This document shows positions 48,971 through 60,689 of a stretch of 64,000 bases of DNA, piece after piece; the first letter of the stretch is position 1, and every line of letters starts with the position of its first letter. The position numbers and the translations under genes were made by a program. The stretch covers positions 1-64,000 of the forward strand of contig JXTC01000155.1 in the NCBI GenBank assembly GCA_002914845.1. The letters run 5' to 3'. Below the pieces are notes generated by a model, which had not been told where the DNA came from, made no database searches, and worked only from the letters and a program-made list of their open reading frames with translations. This DNA is from Trema orientale. Taxonomy: Eukaryota; Streptophyta; Magnoliopsida; Rosales; Cannabaceae.

Positions 48971-49483
48971 AGGTCATGTTTGATATACTTTATAAGGACT
49001 ATGTATTGTATTAATTAAACACAATATTATGTTTGGTTGTGTTTTTATATTGTACTATTTAATGCGACATCAAAATTTAGTACAATATAGAGAGTATTAT
49101 CTAATACGGGAAAAAAAAATCTGTATTATACTATATTATAACATTGACTATCATCATTTTTTCTTCCTCTATTTTCTTTCTCTTCTATTCCTTTCTCTCT
49201 TATCACTATTCCTTTTTAAAAGTGGTATTTTTCTAAATACTTAAAAGTAATATTTTTCAAAATTTGTAATTAGAATGTGGTATTCTTGAAAAAATAACTT
49301 TTGAAAAGTGGTACTTTAGAAGAAGTATTTTTCAAAATGGTATGTTTCTAAATAAATTTTTAAAAGTGGTATCTTTTAAAAATTAATTTTTAATTCAATA
49401 TCTTAATACAATGCGAGACCAAATATAGTATTATAATAGAATATATCACAACACAATAGAATACGGCGTACCAAACACGACCT
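48971..49483. mobile_element. Harbinger-like or related MITE
   Basis: The left end aggtcatgtttgatatac is the inverse of the right end (reverse: aggtcgtgtttggtacgc). The inner arms tgtattgtattaattaaaca and their decayed complement flank a core of aaagtggtatttttctaaat-type repeats. Non-coding. Confidence 0.6.
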
Positions 49484-49975
49484 TAATTATAACCTTGTCA
49501 AATGTAAGGGTTGGGAGCTTTTTTATATTAATTAATTTTTTAAAACTTTGGTTATTAGTCAAATATATATGGATCTATCGCATATCGTAGACTGAATTTC
49601 ACCTTAAAAATCAAATTTGACAACTTTATCATTTTCCTCCTTTCTAATTATTCTTCTTGTTGATTCATCACCAAAATTGAAGAAATTTCGTAATCACAGT
49701 AGAATTCCCTATTTTAGAAGTTTATGCTGCATTTAAAAGCAGAGAGTAAAATGTAGATTTGAATATCTTTTCCAGTTTTATTTCTCAGAACGTCTACTGA
49801 TAGAGAAACAAGAAGAAAAAGTAACACGGTTCTACAAGGAAAGACTTACAAAACCGAAGAAGAGGAAAATGGGTATAAATATTCATTAAGATGGATAGAG
49901 ACTAATTTGACAACATTACACAATCAGATTAGGCAATGACAAAAAGACACATACCATAAAGAGAAAGCGTGTGCA

Positions 49976-50057
49976 TATATATATATATATGGCACCAATC
50001 CATAGGTAAAAAAAAAAAAAAAAACCTACANATATATATATATATATATATATATAT
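49976..50057. repeat. (AT)n microsatellites with an ambiguous base
   Basis: Two (AT)n runs (about 49976-49990 and 50032-50057) flank a poly-A tract; N at 50031 marks an unresolved base at the start of the second run. Confidence 0.85.
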
Positions 50058-50322
50058 GTGTAGGGATATATTGCGCTCTATTTGAGATTACTTCTAAATT
50101 ATACTTTTAGCGGTTAGAGGGGGAAAAAAAAAAGAGAGAGAAATGTTTGATAAGTTATTATTTTGGTCAGTAGATTTTAAAAGTTGTTGTTTAACTACTA
50201 TTTTAACCATAATTTAAGAAACATGGTAAGAGTTACTTTTTAGAGCTAATTATGCTGTCATAATACAAATTATTTCAAATAACATTTTACAACATACACA
50301 AACACAATATGTAGTTTACCAA

Positions 50323-50522
50323 ATATTAGATCATGCTTTTTTTTTTTTTTTTATTAAGTGGGGCTTAACTAATGACCACCACTTATTACAAATTTAAAGG
50401 AAAATAACACACACACATTCTACCAAGGCTTGAACTCCTGACCCTTCCAAACTCACACACACATCCCTCAAGCCTTGGACCAACTGAGCTAGCCCCAATT
50501 GGCTATATTAGATCATGCTTTT
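50323..50522 (-). mobile_element. tRNA-derived SINE with 18-bp target duplication
   Basis: An 18-bp perfect direct repeat (atattagatcatgctttt) lies at 50323-50340 and 50505-50522. Between them, read on the minus strand, is a ~164-bp body starting with a tRNA-like head: GGGGCTAGCTCAGTTGG (pol III A box) and GGTCAGGAGTTCAAGCC (B box), then a short body ending in a poly-A tail (poly-T on the plus strand, 50337-50352). Long duplications and a 3' A tail are marks of target-primed retrotransposition. A perfect duplication means a rather young insertion. It is not a functional tRNA gene: there is no cloverleaf and the box spacing is too long. Confidence 0.88.
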
Positions 50523-52689
50523 AAATAGCACAATAGTTTTGTAAATTGAATTTATCAAACGCCTTAAATGCGTAAACTTTAAATTTACCCAATGCCCGAA
50601 ATGCATAGACTTTTTTTTTTCCCTCATAATTATTTCTTGCTCACAATACAACTAGAGCAGGACTACAACACAACTGCAATATAATATAGTACAATACATC
50701 AATATCAAACTGACCCTATGTAAATTTTACAAATATGGGACTAATCCTATAGGTATTTATTTTTCTTTTTAATATTTTCATGGTTTAAAGTGTAGAGATA
50801 AAAAGAGTATTAAATATTATGTATTTATTATATTTTTTTCAACTACTCAAATGATCATAGCTATTAGATAATGGTCATAGAGAGGTTAAAAAAAGCCTAC
50901 TAGATTAGGACCCGGGCTCTCTTCTAAAAGTATAATATATTTTTTCTTTTTTCCTTCTATTTTTTCGATTGCGATATAATAATTAACCATCAATTAATAT
51001 GTTGTTGGCAAAAAATAATCGTTATCATTAATTATATTACATATACATGCATTACCTATCTATGTTGATTTTACGAAAATAGTTGAAATTAATGGAAAGC
51101 AATTTTAGATTTGTCAGTTGGGGTTTTAACTATTCAGGAGATAGGGGTTGGCACCCATCACATGCATGCATTTGGGATCTTTATATCCATGTAAGTTTGC
51201 TAATGAGATGTCAAAATCTAAAGGCTCTTCATTTTGGGTTGCTAGTAGGTGTCATCAATGCTATAAATTTTGGAGTACGATTATTGTGAGGAAGACAATG
51301 TAGAATGGCACATCGTGAATTCGATATATATAGGAGTACCGCGGGTACCTGTTATATATATAGATATGGTTGCTATAGGTATTTTTTTTTTTAACTTATG
51401 TGTAGGTATTTTATTTTTAGCTGTTAGATCATTATCTAATAGTGATCCAACGATTATAATGATATGCATGAAAAGACGTGCATCATTAATGCTATTTCTC
51501 TCTTACTTTTTATTATTAAAAAATATATAAGATAAATTTTAATTGACCAAAATAATATCTATGTACAAGTAAAAAAAAAAAAATACCTACTAGATTGGTG
51601 TCCTATATATATACAAGAATTCCATATTGCTAGCCCTTAAAATTCCATAAATAAACAAAAATAGATGTTAAAGCCTGATAATGTATAGTTAAGTCCTTTT
51701 TTTTTTAAAAAAAAAAAATTAGAATGGTGACAAATTTAGAAGTCAACCATTTTTGCACCAAAAAAAAAAAAAAAAAACCAGTAGAGACAACGTTGCTAGC
51801 AAAAGCAATAATATTGTATTTACTATTTAGCGAATGACACATCTTGTTGTTCACAACTTCCCTGTAAAATTGATACAATTCATTTGCAAATTGTGCACTT
51901 TCAGAATTTGCAAATGAATTGTACCTCTGTGATGTTGTTTGTTGTTGTTTTTTTTTTTTTTTTTTTTTTGTGGCTGGAAATATCTTTTTAAGCTAGTTAT
52001 TTGTTAACGAAGCAAAACCTATAATACCTACACAATTGACTCCTAATTTTTTTTTTAAAAAAGACAGAAAAAAAGTCAGTAAGAAAATGAGTGGAAATAA
52101 AACAAAAACGTTAAACGCGCTTTTCTTTTTTTAAAATATTCTTCCAGATATTCTATTGCATAACATGCGGATTCTGAATTTCATTGTCCAGTTTCACATT
52201 TTATTATTTGGATTCCACTTTTCCTTTTTTTTTTTTTTTAATTGAAAAGGTTCCAAACTTCCTTTTAACAGAGATCACTCAGTAAGTGAAAAAAAAAAAA
52301 AACTTAAAAGAGTATGGCCAAGTGTCCATAAAAGGCCATTAGGACAGAGAATGTACACTATCACTACACCTACTCCCCCAACCAACCTGCCATTTCACGT
52401 AAAATCCTTCCAACAGGGTATAATCTATTTTTTTTCTTTACCAAAAAAAAACCATTTTCTTTATTTTTTTACTTTTTCCACTTAAAGGACACACAGATTT
52501 CCATTAATTGCTTTTACAATTACAGCTTAGAATTGCATATATTAATTATAAAATAGTATCTCTCTCTACTAAATTTCCTTAAACCGTTGAACCAACAATA
52601 AATTCCCTTCGGCATTTCCATCACCCTTACTCAAAATCACTATAATTATTTTTTGAACAACACATAAATCCATTAAAGAAAAAAAAAAA
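50523..52689. other. Intergenic, no gene seen
   Basis: AT-rich sequence with several poly-A and poly-T runs (for example 51949-51969). The one ordered structure is a hairpin at 51874-51923, listed separately. Short open frames near 51083-51530 have no domain. Confidence 0.5.
51874..51923. other. Perfect 19-bp hairpin
   Basis: The arm tacaattcatttgcaaatt (51874-51892) and its exact complement (51905-51923) enclose a 12-nt loop (gtgcactttcag). Outside the stem, pairing stops at once. It is short for a plant miRNA precursor; a remnant of a very small inverted element is equally possible. Confidence 0.75.
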
Positions 52690-53044
52690 AAGATAATATC
52701 ACTTTTATATCTTATATTTTGATACTTGGTGTAATTTGTACTTTATATTTTGATTATTATTAATATTGATCATTAGATTTAAAATTTGTCATAAATTTAT
52801 ACTTCGACACTAATTTAGAATTAATGTACCAAGATGATTTAATAAACTTATTATCGTATCAGTTTGTATATATTTTACTTTCAATTTTTTAAACAGATCG
52901 TATCTTCGTAAATTAATTGTTCTAAATTATTATCAGAGTATAAATTTGTAATAAATTTTAAATTTAAAGATCAATAATAACTAAAATATAAAATACAAAC
53001 TTAACAAAATATCAAAATATAATATATAAAAATAATATTATCCT
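52690..53044. mobile_element. AT-rich inverted-repeat MITE
   Basis: The left arm aataatatcacttttatatc-like ends and the right arm (tataaaaataatattatc) are inverse, with the inner match tatattttgat / atcaaaatata and further paired blocks (caataataactaaaatata). About 355 bp, non-coding. Confidence 0.6.
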
Positions 53045-53219
53045 AAGAAAAAAATATTTTGATTTTTCTTTTTCTTCTCTATTTTCTGTTTTCAATCAAT
53101 TTCCAAATAAAGAAAGCCATCTTTTTCATGACTTCCCCTCCTATAAACATTTAAAATTAAAAATAATTACAGAGAGTGAAACCGAAAAATGATAAAATAG
53201 TAGAGTAATAGAAAGCTAT

Positions 53220-53752
53220 AGATTTGGGCTTAGCTGGAAGAGGCGGGATAACCGGAGGTCAAAGCCTCCCTCCCTCACTCCCTCTTGGCCCTGGAAAAGC
53301 ATAACCGGCGCCGGAACTGGTTCTGGTTCATGCCCTGTACACGTGTCAGTAACCCAACTCCGAGTTACCGCTTACACTCCCCCGACTCATTGACTCACCG
53401 CCGAGTCTTTTTTTTTTTTTTTTTCTCTTGCTGAATCTCAACTCAAGCCCACTTTCTCTGTTCAACTTTCCAGGATCGTCAGACTCTTAAAAAATAGATT
53501 AAAAAGACTTTTCTTTCTCTTTGTTTTTTCATTTATTTATTTTTAGAGAGAGAAAGAGAGTGGTGCTAGTCCGCAACAGCTCTTGGTCAGCCATTTTGTT
53601 CTCTCTAGAGTTTTAATAATTTCAAAATATTGTTTTCTGGGCTTTTTTTTTTTTCTTTTTAAAATTTTTTTTCTCCATCTTCTTTCTCTCTCTCTCTCTC
53701 TATATTTTTTTTTTGTCAACCGAAGAAACTGAAGATTTTAGAGCAGAGTAGG

Positions 53753-53785
<33 letters not shown>

Positions 53786-54153
53786 AAAAGAAAATTATAC
53801 AGATTTGTTGGGCGGCAACTGTTTGAAGAAGAATCAAAAGCTTGTAAAACCAACCCCCAAAAAAAGAAAAATCAAGGTAAGACTTTCCCATTTCGTATTC
53901 TCTCTTCTTCTTCTTCCGTCTGTTTAGAGAGAGAGAGAGAGAGAGAGAGAGTTGTGGGGACTTTTAGAGAGAGAAACAGGGGAGAGGGGAGAAGGGATAA
54001 TGCAATTTTCTGAACTGGGTGTGTGTAAGTTGGAGGAGTTTCGTTACAGTCAAAAACATGTATACATGTATTTCGCGTACCTTATTTGAGAGTTAGGCGC
54101 CGAAAAGGAAGATGGGTTTTGTGTTTGGATCTCTATATCAGTGTTCATGAACC
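53220..54153 (+). promoter_or_regulatory. Promoter and 5' leader of the receptor kinase
   Basis: From 53220 base composition changes to gene-like. An ABRE/G-box-type ACACGTGTC lies at about 53340 and a W-box-like TTGACTC near 53390. CT- and GA-microsatellites follow (about 53685-53702, 53757-53782, 53930-53951), common in plant leaders. A possible leader intron could run from the donor CAAGGTAAGA (about 53877) to the acceptor TTACAG (about 54050). A 12-codon upstream ORF (54058-54096) and an overlapping upstream ATG (54147) precede the main start. Which of these are transcribed is inferred. Confidence 0.55.
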
Positions 54154-57100
54154 ATGGTGGATCCGCGGAGCACAGAATCCTGCTGGGCCTTCTCTTTCTT
54201 CTTGTTATTGTCTCTGTTTGCGTCCACATTCCAGCAGCCGAGTTCGCCACCGAGTTCACCCGCCGAGCGAGCCGCGTTGCTCGAACTCAGATCGTCCTTG
54301 GGGTTGAGAAGCAGAGACTGGCCCAGGAAAGTCGACCCTTGCGTTTTCTGGAATGGGATCAAATGCGAGAATGGCAGAGTTGTGGAGATTAACATTTCTG
54401 GGTTCCGAAGAACTCGTCTCGGCCGTCAGAACCCACAATTCTCGGTCCAAGGTTTGGCCAATTTAACGTTGTTGACTACCTTTAACGCCTCCAATTTCTT
54501 GCTCCCGGGCCCGATACCGGACTGGTTCGGAGACCGTTTACCGGCGCTTCGAGTGCTTGATCTCCGGTCTTGTTCTGTAATTGGTTCGATTCCGTTTAGT
54601 ATTGGCAACTTAACCAATCTTACTAGTCTTTATCTGGCTCGTAATAACCTTACTGGGATTCTTCCCACTAGTTTGGGCCAGTTGTCTCGGCTTTCGGTAC
54701 TTGATCTTTCTCAGAATTCGCTTACTGGATCTATTCCTTCTTCGTTTACCAATCTTAAGAATCTTTCTCTTCTTGATATGTCGTCCAACTCCTTACTTGG
54801 GTCGATTCCTTTGGGCATTGGGACCCTCTCGGGGCTTCAAGTTCTGAATCTTTCGAGTAATAACTTGTCTTCTTTGATACCTGCTCAGCTTGGGGACCTT
54901 GCTAGCTTGGTTGACCTTGATCTCAGCTTCAATTCTTTGTCGGGTCCTTTGCCTCTGGACTTGAGAGGGTTGAGAAGCTTGCGTAGAATGGTACTTGGGA
55001 ACAATTTCCTTAATGGGTCTTTGCCGAACAATCTGTTCCCTACTCCAACTCGGTTGGAGTTTGTTGTTCTTAGACACAACAGCTTCAGTGGTGGTCTCCC
55101 CAGAATTCTTTGGTCGGCGCCTGGCCTGCGGTTTCTTGATGGGTCAAGTAATAATTTCACTGGTCAGTTGCCTAATTCAAGCGCGAACGCTAATGCCACC
55201 GTTGCGGTACTTGATATTTCTGAGAATTTGTTTTATGGAGGTCTAACACCAGTGCTTAGAAGGTTCAGTTCTGTTGACCTGTCTGGAAACTATTTCGAAG
55301 GTGGGGTTCCGGATTACACACCCACTAATGCATCTCTTGAAAGCAATTGCTTCCAGAATTTGAGGAATCAAAGGACTGTTTCAGAATGTGAATCATTCTA
55401 TGCGGAGAGGGGTCTGCGTTATGAACCGCCGAGTTCTGCTCAACCTCCTATAGCTGAGACTCCTAAGAAGAGCAATAGGAGGAGAGTGATTATTTTGGCA
55501 GCCGTTCTTGGTGGGGCTGGTCTTATTTTGCTTTTGGCCATGTTGCTTGCCTTAGTTCTCTTTTGTGTCCGTAAGAGAGGTAATACTACTCAAAGAGGAG
55601 TTGGAGTTGGACCAGTTCCTACCAGCAGCAGCCCTCCTCCTGGAGTATCAATTAACTATTCGAGCGTAGGAGATGCTTTTACATACCAGCAGCTGCTCCA
55701 AGCCACAGGTGACTTCAATGATTCAAACCTCATAAAGAATGGCCACTCGGGAGATCTCTTTAGAGGAGTGCTGGAAAGTGGAATACCTGTAGTGATAAAA
55801 AAGATTGATTTGCGTGCAATCAAGAAGGAAACACACCTGGTGGAATTGGATTTCTTCAGTAAAGTTTCACATACAAGATTTGTACCCTTTTTGGGACACT
55901 GCTTAGAGAAAGAGAATGAGAAGTTCCTAGTTTACAAGTACTTACCCAATGGGGACTTATCAAGTTCGTTATACAAGAAAACCAATACAGAAGATGGTCT
56001 ACAGTCATTGGATTGGATTACGAGATTGAAAATTGCATTAGGAGCTGCAGAGAGTCTCTCTTATCTGCACCATGAATGCAATCCACCTCTTGTGCACAGG
56101 TACTTTCAAACTTGCATCTTGTTCCTCTCCATTGCTTTCCCTTCTGTTTTCCACATAATCGGTTATTGTGATATCCTATTACAAAGAAAGCCGGATAAAG
56201 ATGTTTTGATATATGTCTTAAATTTTCTATTTCATCATTGAGGGACTTCAAAAGTTTATATTACACTGGAAATTTGCTCTTTTGGAGATATGAATGGTCT
56301 TAAATATTTTGCAAATATCTTTTCTTCCGATATTTCTTCTCAAAATGGAAGCGTTATTCCTCGAGGCGTTTCCTGTGATAAATGGTGGTGCAATTTGTAA
56401 CAAGATTTTCTTGTGTCACTGAAGAGATGTCCAAGCAAGTAGTATACTTCTTGATGATAAATTTGAAGTGCGGCTAGGGAGCCTGAGTGAGGTCTGCATT
56501 CAAGAAGGAGATACTCATCAGAGCAAGATTACCAGGTTGCTGCGTTTGCCACAGTAAGTATTCTTTTTCTAACTGTCTATATTTGATATGTTTCCACTTA
56601 GTTGTAATTTGTGGGTTTACCCATAAGAACATTGTCTCTGATTTTACATATTTACCAGTTCTTTTGTTCGATAATTCATTTTCAAAATGATTTTTTTTTT
56701 TTTTTTTCATTTTGCGGTCACCAGTTAAGCTGCTCTGTCAACTAATTTTTCGTTTTTTAGATTTTTTTTTTTATCTTTTGGTTTTTCAGAGTCAGCCTGT
56801 ATTTTATGTTTTGTAGGCTAGAAGATTGACTGAACTTAGATGTAAATGTTCACTAATCTCTATCCAAAGCCCTTCATTTTCTTTTAATTAATTCACTTAG
56901 TAAATCAATGATGTGAAAAGTAAGATATTTTCTTCTACAATCTCAAATGCAGCAGAGCACTGTTGCACATTCCCCATTAATATAATGGATGTGTTTTGCT
57001 GTAGTTGATATTAGCAAGATGAAAATTTCACATTTTACGTTTAGGTATAGCTATGGATAATTTTTGTGCCAGTACAGCTAAAAGCAAGGGGTAATTTATA

Positions 57101-59671
57101 TCTACTTCTTTAAGGTTATTGGCTTCGGCTAATTGCTGCACTGCCCTTGACCTTTTTCCATGTTATACTTGCTATTTTCACTATTTTTGGAGAGATGATG
57201 TAATACAGCTTATTTTTCTTATTTGATTTCTCTTTACATTGCAGGTCTTCTGAGCAAGGTTCTTCTGGTACGTACTCATTAGTTGTAAAACACTGCTATA
57301 TTCTCATAAGTTTTGTTCTCTTCCATTTTCTTTATAATACAAATGGAAGATTTTTCAATGGTTTCAATTTTTTTGTGACTATGAATGGATACTAAAAAAA
57401 TTAGTGATAGCATTAAATTTTTTTGATGTTGATAAATAGCATTAAATGTTTTTGGCCAACCACCAAATTAATCACCACCGTAGAATATAGATCTAACGGC
57501 TTAAACCATTGTAACCATCCGTGGGTAAATATTATTGTAACCATTTAAACCAAACCCTACAAATATATATATATATGGGTTTTTGGCATGTTTGGTCCCT
57601 ATATTATTATAAGATTGGCAAAATGGTCCCTAAGTTAATTTTTTTGGCAATTAAGTCCTTAAGTTTTAAAGAATTTGGCAATTAAGTCCTTTTTATTTGT
57701 TGATATTAAAATTTTCATGAAATTGAACATGTTTAAGTGAAATAAATTGGTATTTCACTAACATTAATTAGCTTGGAAGGAAAATAGAAAGAAATTTTAA
57801 GAGAAATTTTAAATTTTTTTAGAATTTCTATTTTTTAAATTTTTTATATTATGTTATTAAATGTTGTTAATTTTTAGTTATTTTCCTTCAAATTCTAACT
57901 AATGTCAGTAAAATATTGATTCTGACATTCAAAAATCTTTGCATGTGACTTGAAAATGCTTAATTCTATCCAATATTTGAATAATTACTCACGAAAAGGG
58001 CTTAATTGCCAAAATTTCTAAAACTAAGGGACTTAATTGCCAAAAATAATAACTAAGGGACTATTTTGCCAATCACGAAAAACACAGGGGCCATTCATGC
58101 CAAAAACCCTATATATATATGCTGCTCTTAGTTTTACCTCTTCGGCATTATGTACCCTGTTATTTGTTTAACATCTGCTTAGCAATCTGGTATTGTTCAG
58201 AACTGAGTAATATAATTCATTATCTTCAACTTTTTCTAGCCATAGTTTTGTGACAGATTTTGAATCCATTAGATACTTGATTAATTATGGCAGTGGCAGT
58301 CATGTTTTGAGAACTTTATATTTCACTTGCATCGTGAAATGTGAATTTCACACCCTAAGTGTGTGTCTCTGGAGATTGGTTTGAATATGACCATGACGTT
58401 CTTGAATTGGCTAACTTTTACTAATTGGAAACTTGCATCCCACTATGCTAATAGAGCACCTATTTAAGTTTTAACTCAGTTGCTTGTGGAGATATTATTG
58501 ATGGCCCTTGGAGGCCAAATGTATACTTAAATACATATTTCTGAAAATACAAGTATAAGCTCTAGGCTTCTAGCATATAAAGACTAACACTTACAAGTCC
58601 AGTGTTTTAGAAAATATTAGCTACCCCTTTTAAAAAGTCAAGGATGGACTTCTGGGGGCTTTCAACTTGATGAGTGAGGACCATGTTGCAGTATAAACGG
58701 CTTTCACTCTAAAAGAAATAGCAGGAAAGTCTCGTATTGCCTATGTGGTTGGATTATTTTGAAAATTTTTGAGAAACTGAGTAATTATGGTTCAGAACTA
58801 GTTAAAGTTTCCAAGCATATGAGCCCAAGCTCTTTTCTTTCCTGTTTTTTCCCCAATCGACCGTGTCTGGTGCATTTGATAATATTTGCCAATCCAGAGG
58901 AATTTACTTGCACTATAGTGTTTACTTTCTTCATTTGTTATTAGAAACTTGAAATACCCTTTTTTTCTGACATTTACTTGACATATTTGTATTGTTTGTA
59001 TAAATACAATGCATATGAATATTGGTCCTAAAGTATATGTTTCTCTCAAAATGCCAGGTACACCAACAGCAGTATGTGCGTATGATGTTTACTGCTTTGG
59101 AAAGGTCTTACTTGAGTTGGTAACAGGCAAATTGGGCATTAGTGCTTCCAGTGACGCCCAAGTTAAGGAAAGTTTAGACCAGACACTACCATACATCAGT
59201 ATATATGACAAGGAACTTGTGACGAAAATAGTGGATCCGTCTTTAATCGTGGATGAAGACTTACTGGAGGAAGTATGGGCCATGGCCGTTGTTGCACGGT
59301 CCTGTTTAAATCCAAAGCCTTCGAGGCGTCCCCTAATGAGATACATCCTCAAGGCTCTGGAAAACCCTTTGAAGGTAGTAAGAGAAGAAAATTCAGGCTC
59401 GGCAAGGCTCAGAACAACTTCCTCTAGAGGGTCTTGGAATGCTGCTTTGTTTGGTAGTTGGCGTAGCTCATCCGATGTAACAGTGATTCCAGCTACCCCT
59501 TCAACCAAAGTGGAAGGAGGGAGTGGTTTAAAACATTCAGGAACGACAGGTTCTCAGGGAAGTGGGCAAAATGGTGCGGGTGATCATTCGTCCTCGTATA
59601 GACGGCATTCTAGGGAGATATTCCCTGAACCATCTAGTGTACAAGATGTAGAAAGACCGGATCAGGACTAG
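54154..59671 (+). CDS. LRR receptor-like (pseudo)kinase, At2g16250 type, 4 exons
   Basis: Rebuilt exons are 54154-56099, 56425-56553, 57245-57267 (23-nt microexon) and 59058-59671; all introns are GT-AG and frames join cleanly to 903 residues. The start sits in accATGG. Order: signal peptide (about 1-28), LRR N-cap with WNGIKC (66-71), about ten LRRs (about 105-400, LxxLDLSxNxLTGxIP type), juxtamembrane Pro/Ser stretch, one membrane span (about 445-469), basic stop-transfer (VRKR), kinase-like domain (about 510-790), Ser/Gly-rich tail. The kinase lysine is kept (VVIKK), but the glycine loop is weak (NGHSGDLF), the catalytic loop is HRDVQASSI (Asp kept, Lys and Asn changed), DFG is replaced by LGS (666-668) and there is no APE. 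It is therefore probably a signalling partner without full catalysis, at the plasma membrane. The ligand is unknown. The assignment rests on recognised overall similarity. Confidence 0.93.
57577..58109. mobile_element. Long-TIR MITE inside intron 3 of the receptor kinase
   Basis: Ends gggtttttggcatgtttgg and (reverse of right) gggtttttggcatgaatgg are nearly the same, and inner blocks gcaattaagtccttaag / ggacttaattgcc are inverse. It is flanked on both sides by tatatatat, which fits a 9-bp duplication but is simple sequence. The element makes up about 30% of the 1790-bp intron and does not touch splice sites. Confidence 0.75.
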
Positions 59672-60689
59672 TAGAGACATGTTATTAAATTGTTCTTGAT
59701 TCTTTTGTCAATAATACAGCAGGCTTCCCATTTTGAGTGCCTGTGTGTGTGGTACCCCCAGCTTGCTCTTCTTGATCTTGAAAGTCAAGACGGTGTTTTC
59801 AAGCATATTTTTCTACTTGTGAGTGTTTGAAAAGGCGCATACATTAGCTTCTCTGCAGGGAAGGTTTGAAGTTTCCATCAGATTACGATATTGTCTCTCA
59901 GGAAGCTGAACTAGTTTGTGAATGAAATCTGGGAAGGAGATTTGGAAACAAAGAAGGTCAGGGTCGGGTGCCTCTGGCGGATATGGTTCATATTTGTTTC
60001 ACAGCTTGTTTATGGCAAAAACAAGCTACAATTTTTTTGCAATTGATTTTTTTTTCTTTTTCTTTTTGGGGTTCTTGTTTACTTTCTGATCCTCTTGTGG
60101 GATGTAAATTGTAATTGCTAAAGATCTATTGATTCTAATCAGAATTCAGATTTTGCTTCCAAAAAAACAAAAAGAAAGAATTGCACGAAATGGTAGCAGT
60201 TAACAGGATTAGCAGTTTTTTTTTTTTTTTGGTATGCATGTCCGTACATGATTTTTCATACTTTAAAAAAGGAAAAAAAAAAAGAAAGAAAAAGATTTGT
60301 CAGATGAGACAGAAGAGACTAATGTGTTTTTTTTTCCCCTTTAGGTTAATAAGTGATCAACAAATAAGGACAGAATTTGGGACAACTGGTAAATTTTAGT
60401 AAGTTCTTACAGCCTGAATATTCCTCATGATGTCCGTGCTGTGCTTCATCTCATGATAAATATTTAGGTCCCCTTTTATGATTCGGAGCAACAGAAGGAG
60501 GTCATTCCAAATTATTAAGGAAAAAAATTGGGATAAGCTCCAGTTGTAAAAAATAAGGTTTTCTTTTTTCGCATGAGGTAAGGAGATCTAAATTAAAGCT
60601 GTAGCTATGGCCATCCCACTTCTTAGACTGTGGATGTTTCTCGAATTCTCATCTCTTTTTTTACCGCGAGATTCAAAGTTTAAACACTA
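59672..60689 (+). other. 3' UTR and downstream spacer of the receptor kinase
   Basis: The sequence right after the stop codon stays gene-like in composition to about 60150 and is probably the 3' UTR. Beyond that, poly-T, poly-A and AAAG runs begin. No clear poly-A signal could be chosen. No other gene is visible. Confidence 0.5.

Noticed and set aside
50450-50504. A tRNA-like head on the minus strand, first read as a tRNA gene
   Set aside because: The box spacing, the lack of a cloverleaf, the poly-A tail and the 18-bp target duplication make it a SINE.
54138-55246. Several open frames of 60-94 codons on both strands over the receptor kinase exon 1
   Set aside because: They overlap the 695-codon frame that encodes signal peptide, LRRs and kinase start, and none has a domain. 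They are shadow frames; only the upstream ATG at 54147 is kept as a possible uORF.
56100-56241. Apparent C-terminus of the receptor kinase by read-through of exon 1
   Set aside because: The extra residues are intron sequence after a good donor at 56100; exon 2 continues the kinase catalytic loop (HRD) in frame.
59009-59057. Upstream ATG start for the last receptor kinase exon as a separate gene
   Set aside because: The codons before 59058 are intron; a consensus acceptor (atgccag) precedes GTACACC, and the frame matches exon 3.
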